From: Sedimentisphaerales bacterium | Lineage (GTDB): Bacteria > Planctomycetota > Phycisphaerae > Sedimentisphaerales > Anaerohalosphaeraceae | Reading direction: 5' to 3' | DNA: 64,000 nucleotides | NCBI GenBank assembly: GCA_028282905.1 | Contig: JANQGW010000098.1 | Coordinates: 1 to 64,000, forward strand | Shown: piece by piece, positions 42,096-50,329 of the stretch | Numbering within the stretch: position 1 is the first letter of the stretch | How the letters are laid out: every line of letters begins with the position of its first letter | Made by a program: the position numbers and the translations under genes | The notes under the pieces: model-generated | The model's database searches: none | What the model saw: only the letters and a program-made list of their open reading frames with translations | What the model was told of the DNA's origin: nothing

Positions 42096-43451
42096 TCAAT
42101 CGAAGCACCATGTGTCGTCGTAGGGGTTGCCGCAGGTTATCCACTGGGCGGCCATTTCGGCAAAATCATCCAAGCCAACAAAACAGTCGCCGGTGATATC
42201 GGCGGTCAGATTTTCGTCACACTGAAAAATCGTAAATGAATCGGCCAGCGTATCGCTCACCTCGCTATCATCAAAATCGCTGATGCGAATGCGGCAGTCG
42301 GTCGAATCGACATCAGCCACCGGGTTCCAATGATATACTTGCTCGGCGGGAACATTCGGCTCAATTACCTGCCAGGCACCACCGCTGTCCGGCTGAAATT
42401 CAATTGTTACCTGTTCTACCGGACCATCCGTCATCCAGGCAATCCCCATCGTCGATCCGGCCAGCACCATCTCGCCACCTGTCGGAGCCGTCAGGGTTAT
42501 ATCCTTCGGCGTCGCCAGCATTGCAATCCCGATGCCGGTGCCTTCATTTTGCCAGACGACTGTCCGACCGGAAATGTTCGGATACCACTGGTTGCCCGCA
42601 TCGTCACAGACGGTTTGAAATTGTCCGGTCATGCGGTCATAGAGACGGATATCATAGCCGCCGTCGGTGGTGTCGTGATTGTCCTGCCAAACGATAAGGT
42701 CGCCGCATACCGCCGGGTATGCCTGATCGCCGGGATCGCCACAGATGACAAATTCCGGATTCTGCGCGGCCGTGGTGTCATAACCGTAAATATCGCTGCC
42801 GGTGCCGCGGTCTTCGGCCCAGACAATCAGATGACCGCTGACCGCCGGATACCATTGAGCCGTTGTCGTGGTGCTGACAGGAGCCGCTGTGCATGGCAAA
42901 CTGCTGACATCACACCGATAGACCTGATAGAGGCCGCTGCGGTTATCCATCCAGACCACTGTATCGCCGCCGATGGCTGGGTAAATCTGCCTCGCTGTGT
43001 GATCGCACACTGTCTGCGGTGTTGGCGATGGTTCAGACAGGTCAATCATAAAAATATCCGGGTCCGTTGCGGTATCGGTGTAATCCTGCCAGACAATACG
43101 CGAACCGCTGATGACCGGATATCGCTGCTTGGCGGCGTTATTAGCCGCGGCCGGAAACAGCCAGGATGGGTCGCCCGTGTCAAAGCCATTGAGATCCTGA
43201 GGACTGCCCTGCTCAAAAATGACCTTGCTGCCGCTGACGCCGGGATAGGCCGGTGACGTCAATCCAGAAATGGAAGCCGGGGCATTGGCGTCGGCGATAT
43301 CATCCCAGACCACCGATGTCCCGTCAGCCCAAACCACTATCGTCCCGTCGATATCGGGACGTATGCCGCTGCTGCTTAAAACATCCGCATTGACATTGAC
43401 ACTCAGCATCACAATACTTACAAAAACAGCATTCCCAAAAATGTTTCTCAT
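42096..43451 (-). CDS. Secreted TolB-like beta-propeller protein with dockerin-like tail
   Basis: The 451-residue product follows GGGAGGTTGTC. It has a signal peptide (~1-22). Repeated blades carry the motif I-V-W-x-D (for example DGTIVVWADGTSVVWDD, SGSRIVWQDYTD, GDTVVWMDNRSG, SGRTVVWQNEG), with YPAI/YPAV between blades, together filling ~25-320. An Ig-like module (~325-410, TAPTGGEMVLAGSTMGIAWM) follows. The tail is a dockerin-like repeat (DITGDCFVGLDDF...QWITCG). It is a secreted protein of unknown ligand, not obviously part of polysaccharide synthesis despite lying inside the locus. Confidence 0.78.
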   Translation of the reverse strand: MRNIFGNAVFVSIVMLSVNVNADVLSSSGIRPDIDGTIVVWADGTSVVWDDIADANAPASISGLTSPAYPGVSGSKVIFEQGSPQDLNGFDTGDPSWLFPAAANNAAKQRYPVISGSRIVWQDYTDTATDPDIFMIDLSEPSPTPQTVCDHTARQIYPAIGGDTVVWMDNRSGLYQVYRCDVSSLPCTAAPVSTTTTAQWYPAVSGHLIVWAEDRGTGSDIYGYDTTAAQNPEFVICGDPGDQAYPAVCGDLIVWQDNHDTTDGGYDIRLYDRMTGQFQTVCDDAGNQWYPNISGRTVVWQNEGTGIGIAMLATPKDITLTAPTGGEMVLAGSTMGIAWMTDGPVEQVTIEFQPDSGGAWQVIEPNVPAEQVYHWNPVADVDSTDCRIRISDFDDSEVSDTLADSFTIFQCDENLTADITGDCFVGLDDFAEMAAQWITCGNPYDDTWCFD

Positions 43452-43511
43452 GACAACCTCCCTTCAAATAGAAATGAAATGATTTTGACCTCAATCGAGA
43501 TGAGGTCCCAT

Positions 43512-43539
43512 TATCTATCTTGCAGCCCTTTTATGCCAA
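43512..43539 (-). promoter_or_regulatory. Possible promoter for the propeller gene
   Basis: Reading the minus strand, TTGGCA (43539-43534), a 16-nt spacer and TAGATA (43517-43512) lie ~60 nt upstream of ATG 43451. The hexamers are moderate matches. It would give the propeller gene its own transcription start inside the locus. Confidence 0.4.
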
Positions 43540-43626
43540 GACATCATTCTTTGACGACCTTGGGCTTTTCAGCAGTTTTGCTGACACCGAGAAGAAACTT
43601 CGAAGCTGTTATATCCTTTCTTGTAA

Positions 43627-44952
43627 TTAAGCTTTGACGATTTTACTGCGGCCGGTCTTAACACCGGCGGTGGCATTGCGTGTATCGACGACCAATTGCG
43701 CGTTTTTAACGATCCACTTGTAATCGTAATCACTGTGGTTGGTCGCGATCAGCACACAGTCATATTTTTTGAGCATTGCCGCGGTCAGCGACTTGCTCTT
43801 CATCTTTAAGTCATATTCCCGCATCTTATGCGTTTGCGGCAGGTACGGATCATTGTAATCAACCTTGGCGCCGCCTTCTTTGAGCAGTTCAATCAGTTCC
43901 AGCGACGGGGACTCGCGGACATCGTCAATGTCCGGCTTGTAGGCCAGTCCCAGCACCAGGACTTTCGAACCGTTGAGGCTTTTCTTCTTGCCGTTGAGTG
44001 CTTCCATGACCTTATGGACAACATAGTGCGGCATATCCGTATTGATCTCGCCGGCCAGTTCGATAAACCGCGTGGGCATGCCGTACTGGCGGGCTTTCCA
44101 TGTCAGATAGAACGGATCGATCGGAATGCAATGGCCGCCGAGACCGGGGCCGGGATAGAACGGCTGATAGCCAAACGGTTTGGTCGAGGCCGCACGAATG
44201 ACTTCCCAGACGTCGATATCCATGCGGTCAAAAACCTGTTTGAGTTCGTTGACCATCGCGATATTGACGCAACGATAGACATTTTCCACAATCTTAGCCG
44301 ACTCAGCTGCTTCCAGCGAGGAAACCGGCACCATGGTATCAATGGCCGGACCATAAAGCTCAGTGGCCAGTTTTTTACAGGTGGGAGTCAGACCGCCGAC
44401 CACCTTCGGAATGGTTTTTGTCGTGAAATGCTTGTTGCCGGGGTCTTCCCGTTCGGGGGAATAGGCCAGGTAGAAATCCTTGCCGGCCTTTAAGCCCGAC
44501 TGTTCCAGAATCGGCAGCATTAAATCCCGCGTCGTGCCGGGGTAAGTCGTACTTTCCAATGAAACTAACTGACCTTTGCGGAGGTATTTGGCAATGGTCT
44601 GACAACTTTTTTCGACATAGGTCATATCCGGCTCACGGTTTTCCGTCAGCGGCGTCGGCACACAGATCAATATGGCATCCGCACTTTTCATTCGGGCCAT
44701 ATTCGAGGTAGCACTGAACTTTTTGGAGTCCACCATCGTCTTGACCTGAGCATGAGGAACAGTTTTTAGAATGCTTTTTCCGGAATTGAGTTTTTTGACT
44801 TTTTTATCATCAATATCAAAGCCCAGCACTTTCACGCCAGCAGAGGCAAACTCCCGCGCCAGCGGCAGGCCGACATAACCTAAACCCAAAATTCCCACAA
44901 CCGCTTTTTTATCTGCAATCTTTTGTTCCAGCGACATTGCTTTTTTAGCCAT
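43627..44952 (-). CDS. Nucleotide-sugar dehydrogenase (UDP-HexNAc 6-dehydrogenase, WbpA/WecC type)
   Basis: ATG 44952 (MAKKAMSLEQ) is preferred because GGAG lies 7 nt upstream; the ATG at 44958 is too close to it. The 441-residue product has the NAD motif VVGILGLGYVGLPLAREFA (~19-37), LICVPTPLTENREPD and LESTTYPGTTRDL. The catalytic Cys lies in GPGLGGHCIPIDPFYLTW (~267-284). The C-terminal domain has KVLVLGLAYKPDIDDVRESP. It oxidises C6 of UDP-GlcNAc or UDP-ManNAc to a uronic acid. The first position of GHCIPIDP is typical of HexNAc rather than glucose dehydrogenases. Confidence 0.93.
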   Translation of the reverse strand: MAKKAMSLEQKIADKKAVVGILGLGYVGLPLAREFASAGVKVLGFDIDDKKVKKLNSGKSILKTVPHAQVKTMVDSKKFSATSNMARMKSADAILICVPTPLTENREPDMTYVEKSCQTIAKYLRKGQLVSLESTTYPGTTRDLMLPILEQSGLKAGKDFYLAYSPEREDPGNKHFTTKTIPKVVGGLTPTCKKLATELYGPAIDTMVPVSSLEAAESAKIVENVYRCVNIAMVNELKQVFDRMDIDVWEVIRAASTKPFGYQPFYPGPGLGGHCIPIDPFYLTWKARQYGMPTRFIELAGEINTDMPHYVVHKVMEALNGKKKSLNGSKVLVLGLAYKPDIDDVRESPSLELIELLKEGGAKVDYNDPYLPQTHKMREYDLKMKSKSLTAAMLKKYDCVLIATNHSDYDYKWIVKNAQLVVDTRNATAGVKTGRSKIVKA

Positions 44953-45005
44953 TACCATTCTCCGTTTGATGTTATATTTACCACGAAAAACAACTTGTTT
45001 ATCAT

Positions 45006-46106
45006 TTAAGACAGAAAATCTAAAATTGTTTCTGCCACATAATCCTGCATTTCATCGGTTAGTTCCGGATAGACCGGCAGCGCAATGACTTCTTTGGCCG
45101 CCTGTTCAGCCACCGGGAATGTCCCAACACCGAGATTCATATAAGCGAAGCATTCCTGCAGATGCAGCGGCACCGGGTAATAAATATCACAGCCGATATT
45201 GTTCGCCTGCAGATGCTTGAACAATTCATCCCGTTTGGGAACGCGAATAACATATTGGTTATAAATCGAAACACAATCGTCTGAAATTACCGGTGTCTGC
45301 ACAACAGAACCGGCAAACTTTTCATTGTAATAGGCAGCATTATTACGACGGCCCTGTGACCATTTGTCCAACAGAGGCAGTTTCACCAGCAGCGCTGCGG
45401 CCTGAATAGGATCCAGGCGGAAATTGCCGCCGATATATTTATGGTAATATTTTGGTTCCGAGCCGTGATTTCGCATGATGAAAACCTGGTGATAAAGTTC
45501 TTCATCGTTGGTCACAATCATGCCGCCGTCACCAATACCACCGAGGTTTTTACTGGGGAAGAAACTAAAGCACCCACAGGTTCCCATCTCACCGGCCTTT
45601 TTGCCTTTATAGGTACTGGAAATCGCTTGACAAGCGTCTTCAATCACTGCCAGAGAAGCCTGGCCTGCAATCTGCATAATCGGGTTCATATCCGCCATCT
45701 GACCATACAGATGTACGGGCATAATCGCTTTGGTCCGTTCGGTAATCGCCGCTTCAATCTGTGCCGGATCGAGATTGTAAGTCACCGGGTCGATATCCAC
45801 AAAGACCGGCGTCGCCCCGACACGGACAATACTGCCTGCGGTGGCAAAAAACGTAAATGGCGTGGTAATCACCTCGTCCCCGGCACCAATCCCCAAGCTC
45901 ATCAGGCTGTTGATGAGGGCATCGGTTCCGCTGGAAACACCAACGGCGTATTTACAATTACAGGCCGCGGCAATTTTTTCTTCCAATTCCTCGACCTTAG
46001 GACCGCCAATGCAGCGCTGTGTGTCGAGTACCTCGTTAATCTGTTTTAGTACGTCATCCTTGATGGTGGCGTATTGCGCTTTTAAATCCAATAAAGGCAC
46101 CTGCAT
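45006..46106 (-). CDS. DegT/DnrJ/EryC1/StrS sugar aminotransferase
   Basis: ATG 46106 (MQVPLLDLKAQY) matches the usual family N-terminus. Longer frames to 46118 or 46214 overlap the preceding epimerase gene or lack a spaced ribosome site. The 366-residue PLP enzyme has VGVSSGTDALINSLMSLGIG (~56-75), VIEDACQAISSTYKGKKAG (~155-173) and the PLP Lys in CFSFFPSKNLGGIGDGG (~179-195). GGNFRLDPIQAAAL and a terminal HLQECFAYMNLG follow. It adds an amino group to a keto nucleotide sugar, using glutamate. It resembles WbpE-like enzymes of the UDP-GlcNAc3NAcA route, but the partner Gfo/Idh oxidase is not here. Confidence 0.9.
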   Translation of the reverse strand: MQVPLLDLKAQYATIKDDVLKQINEVLDTQRCIGGPKVEELEEKIAAACNCKYAVGVSSGTDALINSLMSLGIGAGDEVITTPFTFFATAGSIVRVGATPVFVDIDPVTYNLDPAQIEAAITERTKAIMPVHLYGQMADMNPIMQIAGQASLAVIEDACQAISSTYKGKKAGEMGTCGCFSFFPSKNLGGIGDGGMIVTNDEELYHQVFIMRNHGSEPKYYHKYIGGNFRLDPIQAAALLVKLPLLDKWSQGRRNNAAYYNEKFAGSVVQTPVISDDCVSIYNQYVIRVPKRDELFKHLQANNIGCDIYYPVPLHLQECFAYMNLGVGTFPVAEQAAKEVIALPVYPELTDEMQDYVAETILDFLS

Positions 46107-46179
46107 GAAATTATCCATTCCTTTCTGTGCTAAGTTAATCCATTCTCTCGGAAAACACGCCTGTTTTCCAGAACTTTTA

Positions 46180-47235
46180 TCATCCCACCTTATAAAACTC
46201 TTTATACCATGCAATAAACCGACTCACGCCTTCCTGAATCGGTGTGTTCGGCTTATAATCTAAATCCTCCACCAAATCGGTGACATCCGCCCATGTCGCA
46301 GGCACATCCCCCGGCTGAATCGGCATCAGGTTCTTTTCGGCCTTTTTGCCAAGCGAAGCTTCAATTGCTTCAATGAAATCCATCAGCTTAACCGGACTGC
46401 TATTTCCGATGTTATAGACCTTGTACGGAGCCTTCGAGCAGGACGGATCAGGCGAAGCGCCAGTCCATTCCGAATTCCCCGCAGGCGGATGGTCAATCAC
46501 ACGAATGACACCTTCGACGATGTCATCGACATAGGTAAAATCCCGTTTCATTTCGCCATAGTTGAACACGTCAATCGGTTTATCTTCCAGCATGGCTTTG
46601 GTAAATAAAAACAGGGCCATATCCGGTCGGCCCCACGGACCATACACCGTAAAGAAACGCAGGCCTGTCGTCGGCACGCCAAACAGGTGGCTGTAGGTAT
46701 GGGCCATGAGTTCATTGGACTTTTTACTGGCCGCATAAAGACTGACCGGATGATCGACGTTATCGCTCGTGGAAAACGGCATGGTCTCGTTCAAACCGTA
46801 AACACTGGAACTGCTGGCATAGGCCAGATGCTGGATATTGTTATGGCGGCAAGCCTCCAGAATATTGACAAAACCGATAATGTTGGCATTGATATAAGCC
46901 TGTGGATTGACCAGACTGTAGCGAACACCCGCTTGGGCCGCCAGGTTGCAGACCCTGTCAAACTTCTGTTCCGCAAAGAGAGCATCCAGGTTCTCTTTAT
47001 CTTCCAAATTCATCTGAACAAACTGGTAATTGTCAAACTTGCTGCTACGGATGAGTTTGCCGTACTCAATAGACTCTTTCTCAATCCCGGTATTGGCCAG
47101 ACGGCCGTATTTTACGCTCTGGTCATAGTAATCATTGATATTATCCAGCCCGACAACTGTATCACCACGTTCTAAAAGCCGCAACGCCAAATGATAGCCA
47201 ATAAACCCTGCCGTCCCTGTTACTAAAATCTTCAT
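46180..47235 (-). CDS. NAD-dependent epimerase (UDP-glucuronate 4-epimerase-like)
   Basis: ATG 47235 (MKILVTGTAG) is chosen; a TTG six bases earlier is nearer to the GGAGA site and cannot be excluded. The 351-residue extended SDR has the NAD motif KILVTGTAGFIGYHLALRLL (~2-21), GLDNINDYYDQSVK, NLAAQAGVRYSL and YASSSSVYG. The catalytic YAASKKSNE (Tyr and Lys, ~165-173) and FFTVYGPWGRPDMALFLF are present. The GRPDMA and YDQSVK features match UDP-GlcA 4-epimerases. It would convert UDP-GlcA, the product of the adjacent Ugd, to UDP-GalA. Confidence 0.92.
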   Translation of the reverse strand: MKILVTGTAGFIGYHLALRLLERGDTVVGLDNINDYYDQSVKYGRLANTGIEKESIEYGKLIRSSKFDNYQFVQMNLEDKENLDALFAEQKFDRVCNLAAQAGVRYSLVNPQAYINANIIGFVNILEACRHNNIQHLAYASSSSVYGLNETMPFSTSDNVDHPVSLYAASKKSNELMAHTYSHLFGVPTTGLRFFTVYGPWGRPDMALFLFTKAMLEDKPIDVFNYGEMKRDFTYVDDIVEGVIRVIDHPPAGNSEWTGASPDPSCSKAPYKVYNIGNSSPVKLMDFIEAIEASLGKKAEKNLMPIQPGDVPATWADVTDLVEDLDYKPNTPIQEGVSRFIAWYKEFYKVG

Positions 47236-47253
47236 TGTCAATATATCTCCGGT

Positions 47254-48543
47254 TTAAGAGCGTCCGATGGAATGGTATTCCAGGCCCTGCTTTTTGACAA
47301 ATGACGGACTGTAGAGATTACGGCCGTCAAAGAGGGTTGGCGACTTGAGCCGTTTGGCGATTTGTTCAAAGTCCGGCGTGCGGAACTCCTGCCAGTCCGT
47401 AAAGATGACCAGAGCATCAGCGTCATCCAAAACATCGTAAGCGTTTTTCACACGGGTGATATTTGTGTCAAAGTCCGGGCATTCCGCTTCCGGATCGTAA
47501 GCTGTAATCTGCATGCCGGCATCCAGGAATTTATTCAGACAGTAAATCGCCGGCGACTCACGGGTGTCATCAGTGCGTGCCTTGAATGCCAGACCCCAGA
47601 CGCCAAGCTTAATATTATCTTTGCCTTTGAAATAACCCAGAATCTTTTGGGCAAATCGTTCATGCTGGTCAAAATTGGCCTGCTGAACGGCTTCTGCGAT
47701 TGTCATCCGCATGTCTTTTTGCCGGCCCATGTGAATCAATGCCCTGACATCCTTGGGAAAACAGCTTCCGCCGTATCCCACACCGGCAAACAAAAAGGCG
47801 TTGCCAATCCGGTTGTCACTGCCGAGACCGCTACGGACACTTTCAATATTGGCCCCGAACTCTTCGCACAACGCACTCAACTCATTCATAAATGAAATAC
47901 GTGTCGCCAGCATGGTATTAGCGGCATACTTAGCCATTTCAGCACTGGCCGGATCCATGAACAAAATCCGGCTACTCTTACGCATATAGGGAGCATACAG
48001 AACCTTCATCAGCTCCATGACCGCCGGATTGGTGGTGCCGATAATCACCCGGTCCGGCTTCATAAAATCATCTACCGCCGAGCCTTCCTTGAGAAACTCC
48101 GGGTTGCTGACATAATCAAAGGAAACTTCCGTTTTAGAAGCCACTATTTCGCTGACAAGTTTATGGGTGCCAACCGGAACGGTACTCTTGGTCACTAAAA
48201 TGCGGTATTCGGTCATCAGTTCGGCAATTTGGCCGGCTACTGCCAATACCGCGGAAATATCAGCCGAGCCATCATCAGCGCTCGGCGTACCGACGCCGAT
48301 GAAGATCAGCAGGGATTCATCGACGCCCTGTTTGAGATCGGTCGTAAAAATCAAACGCCCGGCTTCGGTGTTCCGCTGAACAATTTCCGTTAGGCCCGGT
48401 TCATAGATGGGGATGATCCCCTTCTTGAGATTCTCAATTTTGGTTTCATCATTATCCACACAAATAACGTGGTTGCCGCCGTCCGCGAAACACGCCGCGG
48501 CCACGAGACCGACATAACCCACACCAACAACCGCTACTTTCAT
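47254..48543 (-). CDS. ugd: UDP-glucose 6-dehydrogenase
   Basis: The 429-residue product has the NAD motif VAVVGVGYVGLVAAACFADG (~3-22), GKGIIPIYEPGL-type substrate loop (KGIIPIYEPGLTEIV) and GVGTPSADDGSADI. The conserved VSNPEFLKEGSAVDDF, catalytic Lys region PASAEMAKYAANTMLATRIS and catalytic Cys in GVGYGGSCFPKDVRAL (~255-270) complete the enzyme. It makes UDP-glucuronate from UDP-glucose. It is the first gene in the direction of transcription of the polysaccharide locus, and the epimerase follows after 18 nt. Confidence 0.95.
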   Translation of the reverse strand: MKVAVVGVGYVGLVAAACFADGGNHVICVDNDETKIENLKKGIIPIYEPGLTEIVQRNTEAGRLIFTTDLKQGVDESLLIFIGVGTPSADDGSADISAVLAVAGQIAELMTEYRILVTKSTVPVGTHKLVSEIVASKTEVSFDYVSNPEFLKEGSAVDDFMKPDRVIIGTTNPAVMELMKVLYAPYMRKSSRILFMDPASAEMAKYAANTMLATRISFMNELSALCEEFGANIESVRSGLGSDNRIGNAFLFAGVGYGGSCFPKDVRALIHMGRQKDMRMTIAEAVQQANFDQHERFAQKILGYFKGKDNIKLGVWGLAFKARTDDTRESPAIYCLNKFLDAGMQITAYDPEAECPDFDTNITRVKNAYDVLDDADALVIFTDWQEFRTPDFEQIAKRLKSPTLFDGRNLYSPSFVKKQGLEYHSIGRS

Positions 48544-48891
48544 GACGATAAACCCTTTAATAGATAAGGTTTACAGAATTATCTGGGGTGATTTCAAAAA
48601 GAAGTGCTGCCTTTTCAATTTACACTCCGTGCTCGTCAGTTACACCAAAAATGCGTGTACTGATTAACCGTAACTCATTCAAAAACAAATGGTTATAATA
48701 AAACTCCGAAGGCGTTCCCCTCCGGAATCCTGATCGTCTGGCATTTACCCCAAAAAAGAAAAATTGAGGTAAGATAATATCTCTATCGGCTAATCATTAA
48801 GATAGTATTAACAACAAGTTACAATAAATTTCCTCATAAAAATCCGTTCGTTGTTGGACAAAATCATGGCAAATCCAGCAAAAGCAGTGTT
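48544..48891. other. Intergenic region upstream of the polysaccharide locus
   Basis: This 348-nt AT-rich gap lies upstream of ugd on the minus strand and downstream of the PTPS gene. It is the natural place for the main locus promoter. Several TATAAT- and TTGTTG-like words occur but no well-spaced pair stands out. No gene or RNA was recognised. Confidence 0.35.
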
Positions 48892-49695
48892 TTATTGACC
48901 ACTATAACTGCAATAAGTCCGGTCATTCTCCCAAACGGTCACTTTTAGCAGTTTAGCATCTTCAAACTTTCCCGCCAGTTTTTCCCACGCATAATACGCC
49001 AGATTCTCAACCGTTGGAATGAGGTTTTCAAACCCCTCCACATCGACATTTAAGTTCTTATGATCAACAAGGTTAAGAAACTTTTCCTCAATCACTTGCT
49101 GGTAATCACTCAACCACCCTGTTTGAACCTGCTCGATAGCACTTTGAACCTGCACTTCAAGCACATAATTGTGTCCGTGACCAGCGGGATTGGCACATTT
49201 TCCGAATTTTTCATAGTTGGTTGCCTCATCGAATGCCTCATTCCACAGCCGGTGCATCGCGGCAAACTCAAATTTCTCACTGAAAATAAACATCTCAGCA
49301 TTCTCCGAATCAATCGTAATCCGCCGGAACGGATTCAGTTCCAACTTCAGTTGTTTCAAGACTTTATCATCAAAACCCGCCTGCACTACCGGCCAGCAAC
49401 GCCGCAAGCAGCACACCATATCCCACAGCAATGGCGTTTTCCTCACGGCGAAAAATGACTGGACCGTCTGCCTGAAAATCGGGATTACATTGGCCCGGAT
49501 AAACTTATCAATCTCGGAGACATTGACCACGAATCCCGTTTTAGCATCGAGTTCACTTTCCAAATCGACCCACAGCGAAAAATACAGCCCCACACCCTCA
49601 CCGGCCGGTTTGGATGCATACGAGTTGTACCCCTGAACCAATTCCTCTTCGAACGGGTCGATCATAAAACGAATTTGCCGACTGAGTGTATGCAT
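48892..49695 (-). CDS. Tandem T-fold 6-pyruvoyl-tetrahydropterin synthase/QueD-like protein
   Basis: ATG 49695 is chosen; a TTG precedes it by one codon. The 267-residue product is twice the usual QueD length. The N-terminal half (~15-125) looks like a degenerate T-fold (LYFSLWVDLESELDAKTGFV, NVSEIDKFIR) without zinc ligands. The C-terminal half (~135-267) is complete: FEFAAMHRLWN, CANPAGHGHNYVLEV with the active-site Cys and zinc His residues, NLVDHKNLN and VTVWEND. Known enzymes act on dihydroneopterin triphosphate, making pyruvoyl- or carboxy-tetrahydropterin. folE, 7 nt upstream, provides that substrate. Confidence 0.85.
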   Translation of the reverse strand: MHTLSRQIRFMIDPFEEELVQGYNSYASKPAGEGVGLYFSLWVDLESELDAKTGFVVNVSEIDKFIRANVIPIFRQTVQSFFAVRKTPLLWDMVCCLRRCWPVVQAGFDDKVLKQLKLELNPFRRITIDSENAEMFIFSEKFEFAAMHRLWNEAFDEATNYEKFGKCANPAGHGHNYVLEVQVQSAIEQVQTGWLSDYQQVIEEKFLNLVDHKNLNVDVEGFENLIPTVENLAYYAWEKLAGKFEDAKLLKVTVWENDRTYCSYSGQ

Positions 49696-49702
49696 CAATC
49701 CA

Positions 49703-50275
49703 CTATCTCTTGTCCGGGTGCATCAGGGTTAGTACTTCAGCGCGACTTCGCGGGTCTTTCTTGAAGATTCCCCGCAGCGCACTGGTCACCATGACCGCAT
49801 CAGGTTTTTTGATCCCGCGAATGGTCATACAGCTATGCGATGCCTCCAGAACCACGGAAACACCTTTAGGCTTTAGGTTTTCCATTAAAAAGTCGGCGAT
49901 CTGGGCGGTCAGCCGTTCCTGAACCTGCAGGCGGCGGGCAAACGCATCCACCAGTCGGGCCAGTTTGCTGACGCCGAGTACTTTGCCGTCCGGCAGATAC
50001 GCCACATGCGCCTTGCCGATAAACGGCATCATATGGTGCTCGCACACGCTGTAAAACGGAATATCCCGCAACAGCACGATCTCGTCGTACTCCTCATGAA
50101 AAATACTCTGCATGTGCTCGGACGGCTCATGCTGCATGCCTTCCAGCAATTCGGCATACATCCGGCCAACGCGTGCGGGCGTATCTTTCAGCCCCTCACG
50201 ATTGGGATCTTCACCCACAGCCTCTAAAATCTCATGAACAGCCTTTTCAATACGTTTTAAATCAACTTCTTTCAT
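49703..50275 (-). CDS. folE: GTP cyclohydrolase I
   Basis: The 190-residue product makes 7,8-dihydroneopterin triphosphate from GTP. It shows [19 protein letters not shown] (~22-40), [20 protein letters not shown] (~77-96) with zinc Cys and His, and [20 protein letters not shown] (~102-121). [14 protein letters not shown] (~155-168) supplies the last zinc Cys. It is complete and of normal length. The PTPS/QueD-like gene follows at 7 nt, so both likely serve one pterin or deazapurine pathway. Confidence 0.97.
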   Translation of the reverse strand: MKEVDLKRIEKAVHEILEAVGEDPNREGLKDTPARVGRMYAELLEGMQHEPSEHMQSIFHEEYDEIVLLRDIPFYSVCEHHMMPFIGKAHVAYLPDGKVLGVSKLARLVDAFARRLQVQERLTAQIADFLMENLKPKGVSVVLEASHSCMTIRGIKKPDAVMVTSALRGIFKKDPRSRAEVLTLMHPDKR

Positions 50276-50329
50276 TTCAATCTCACTTTTATAACTGCAA
50301 AAAAAACGCAGATTTTACTGATTATTATA

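Noticed and set aside
42330-43256. A 308-codon plus-strand frame opposite the propeller gene
   Set aside because: The minus-strand gene has a signal peptide, blades and a strong ribosome site; the opposite frame has none of these.
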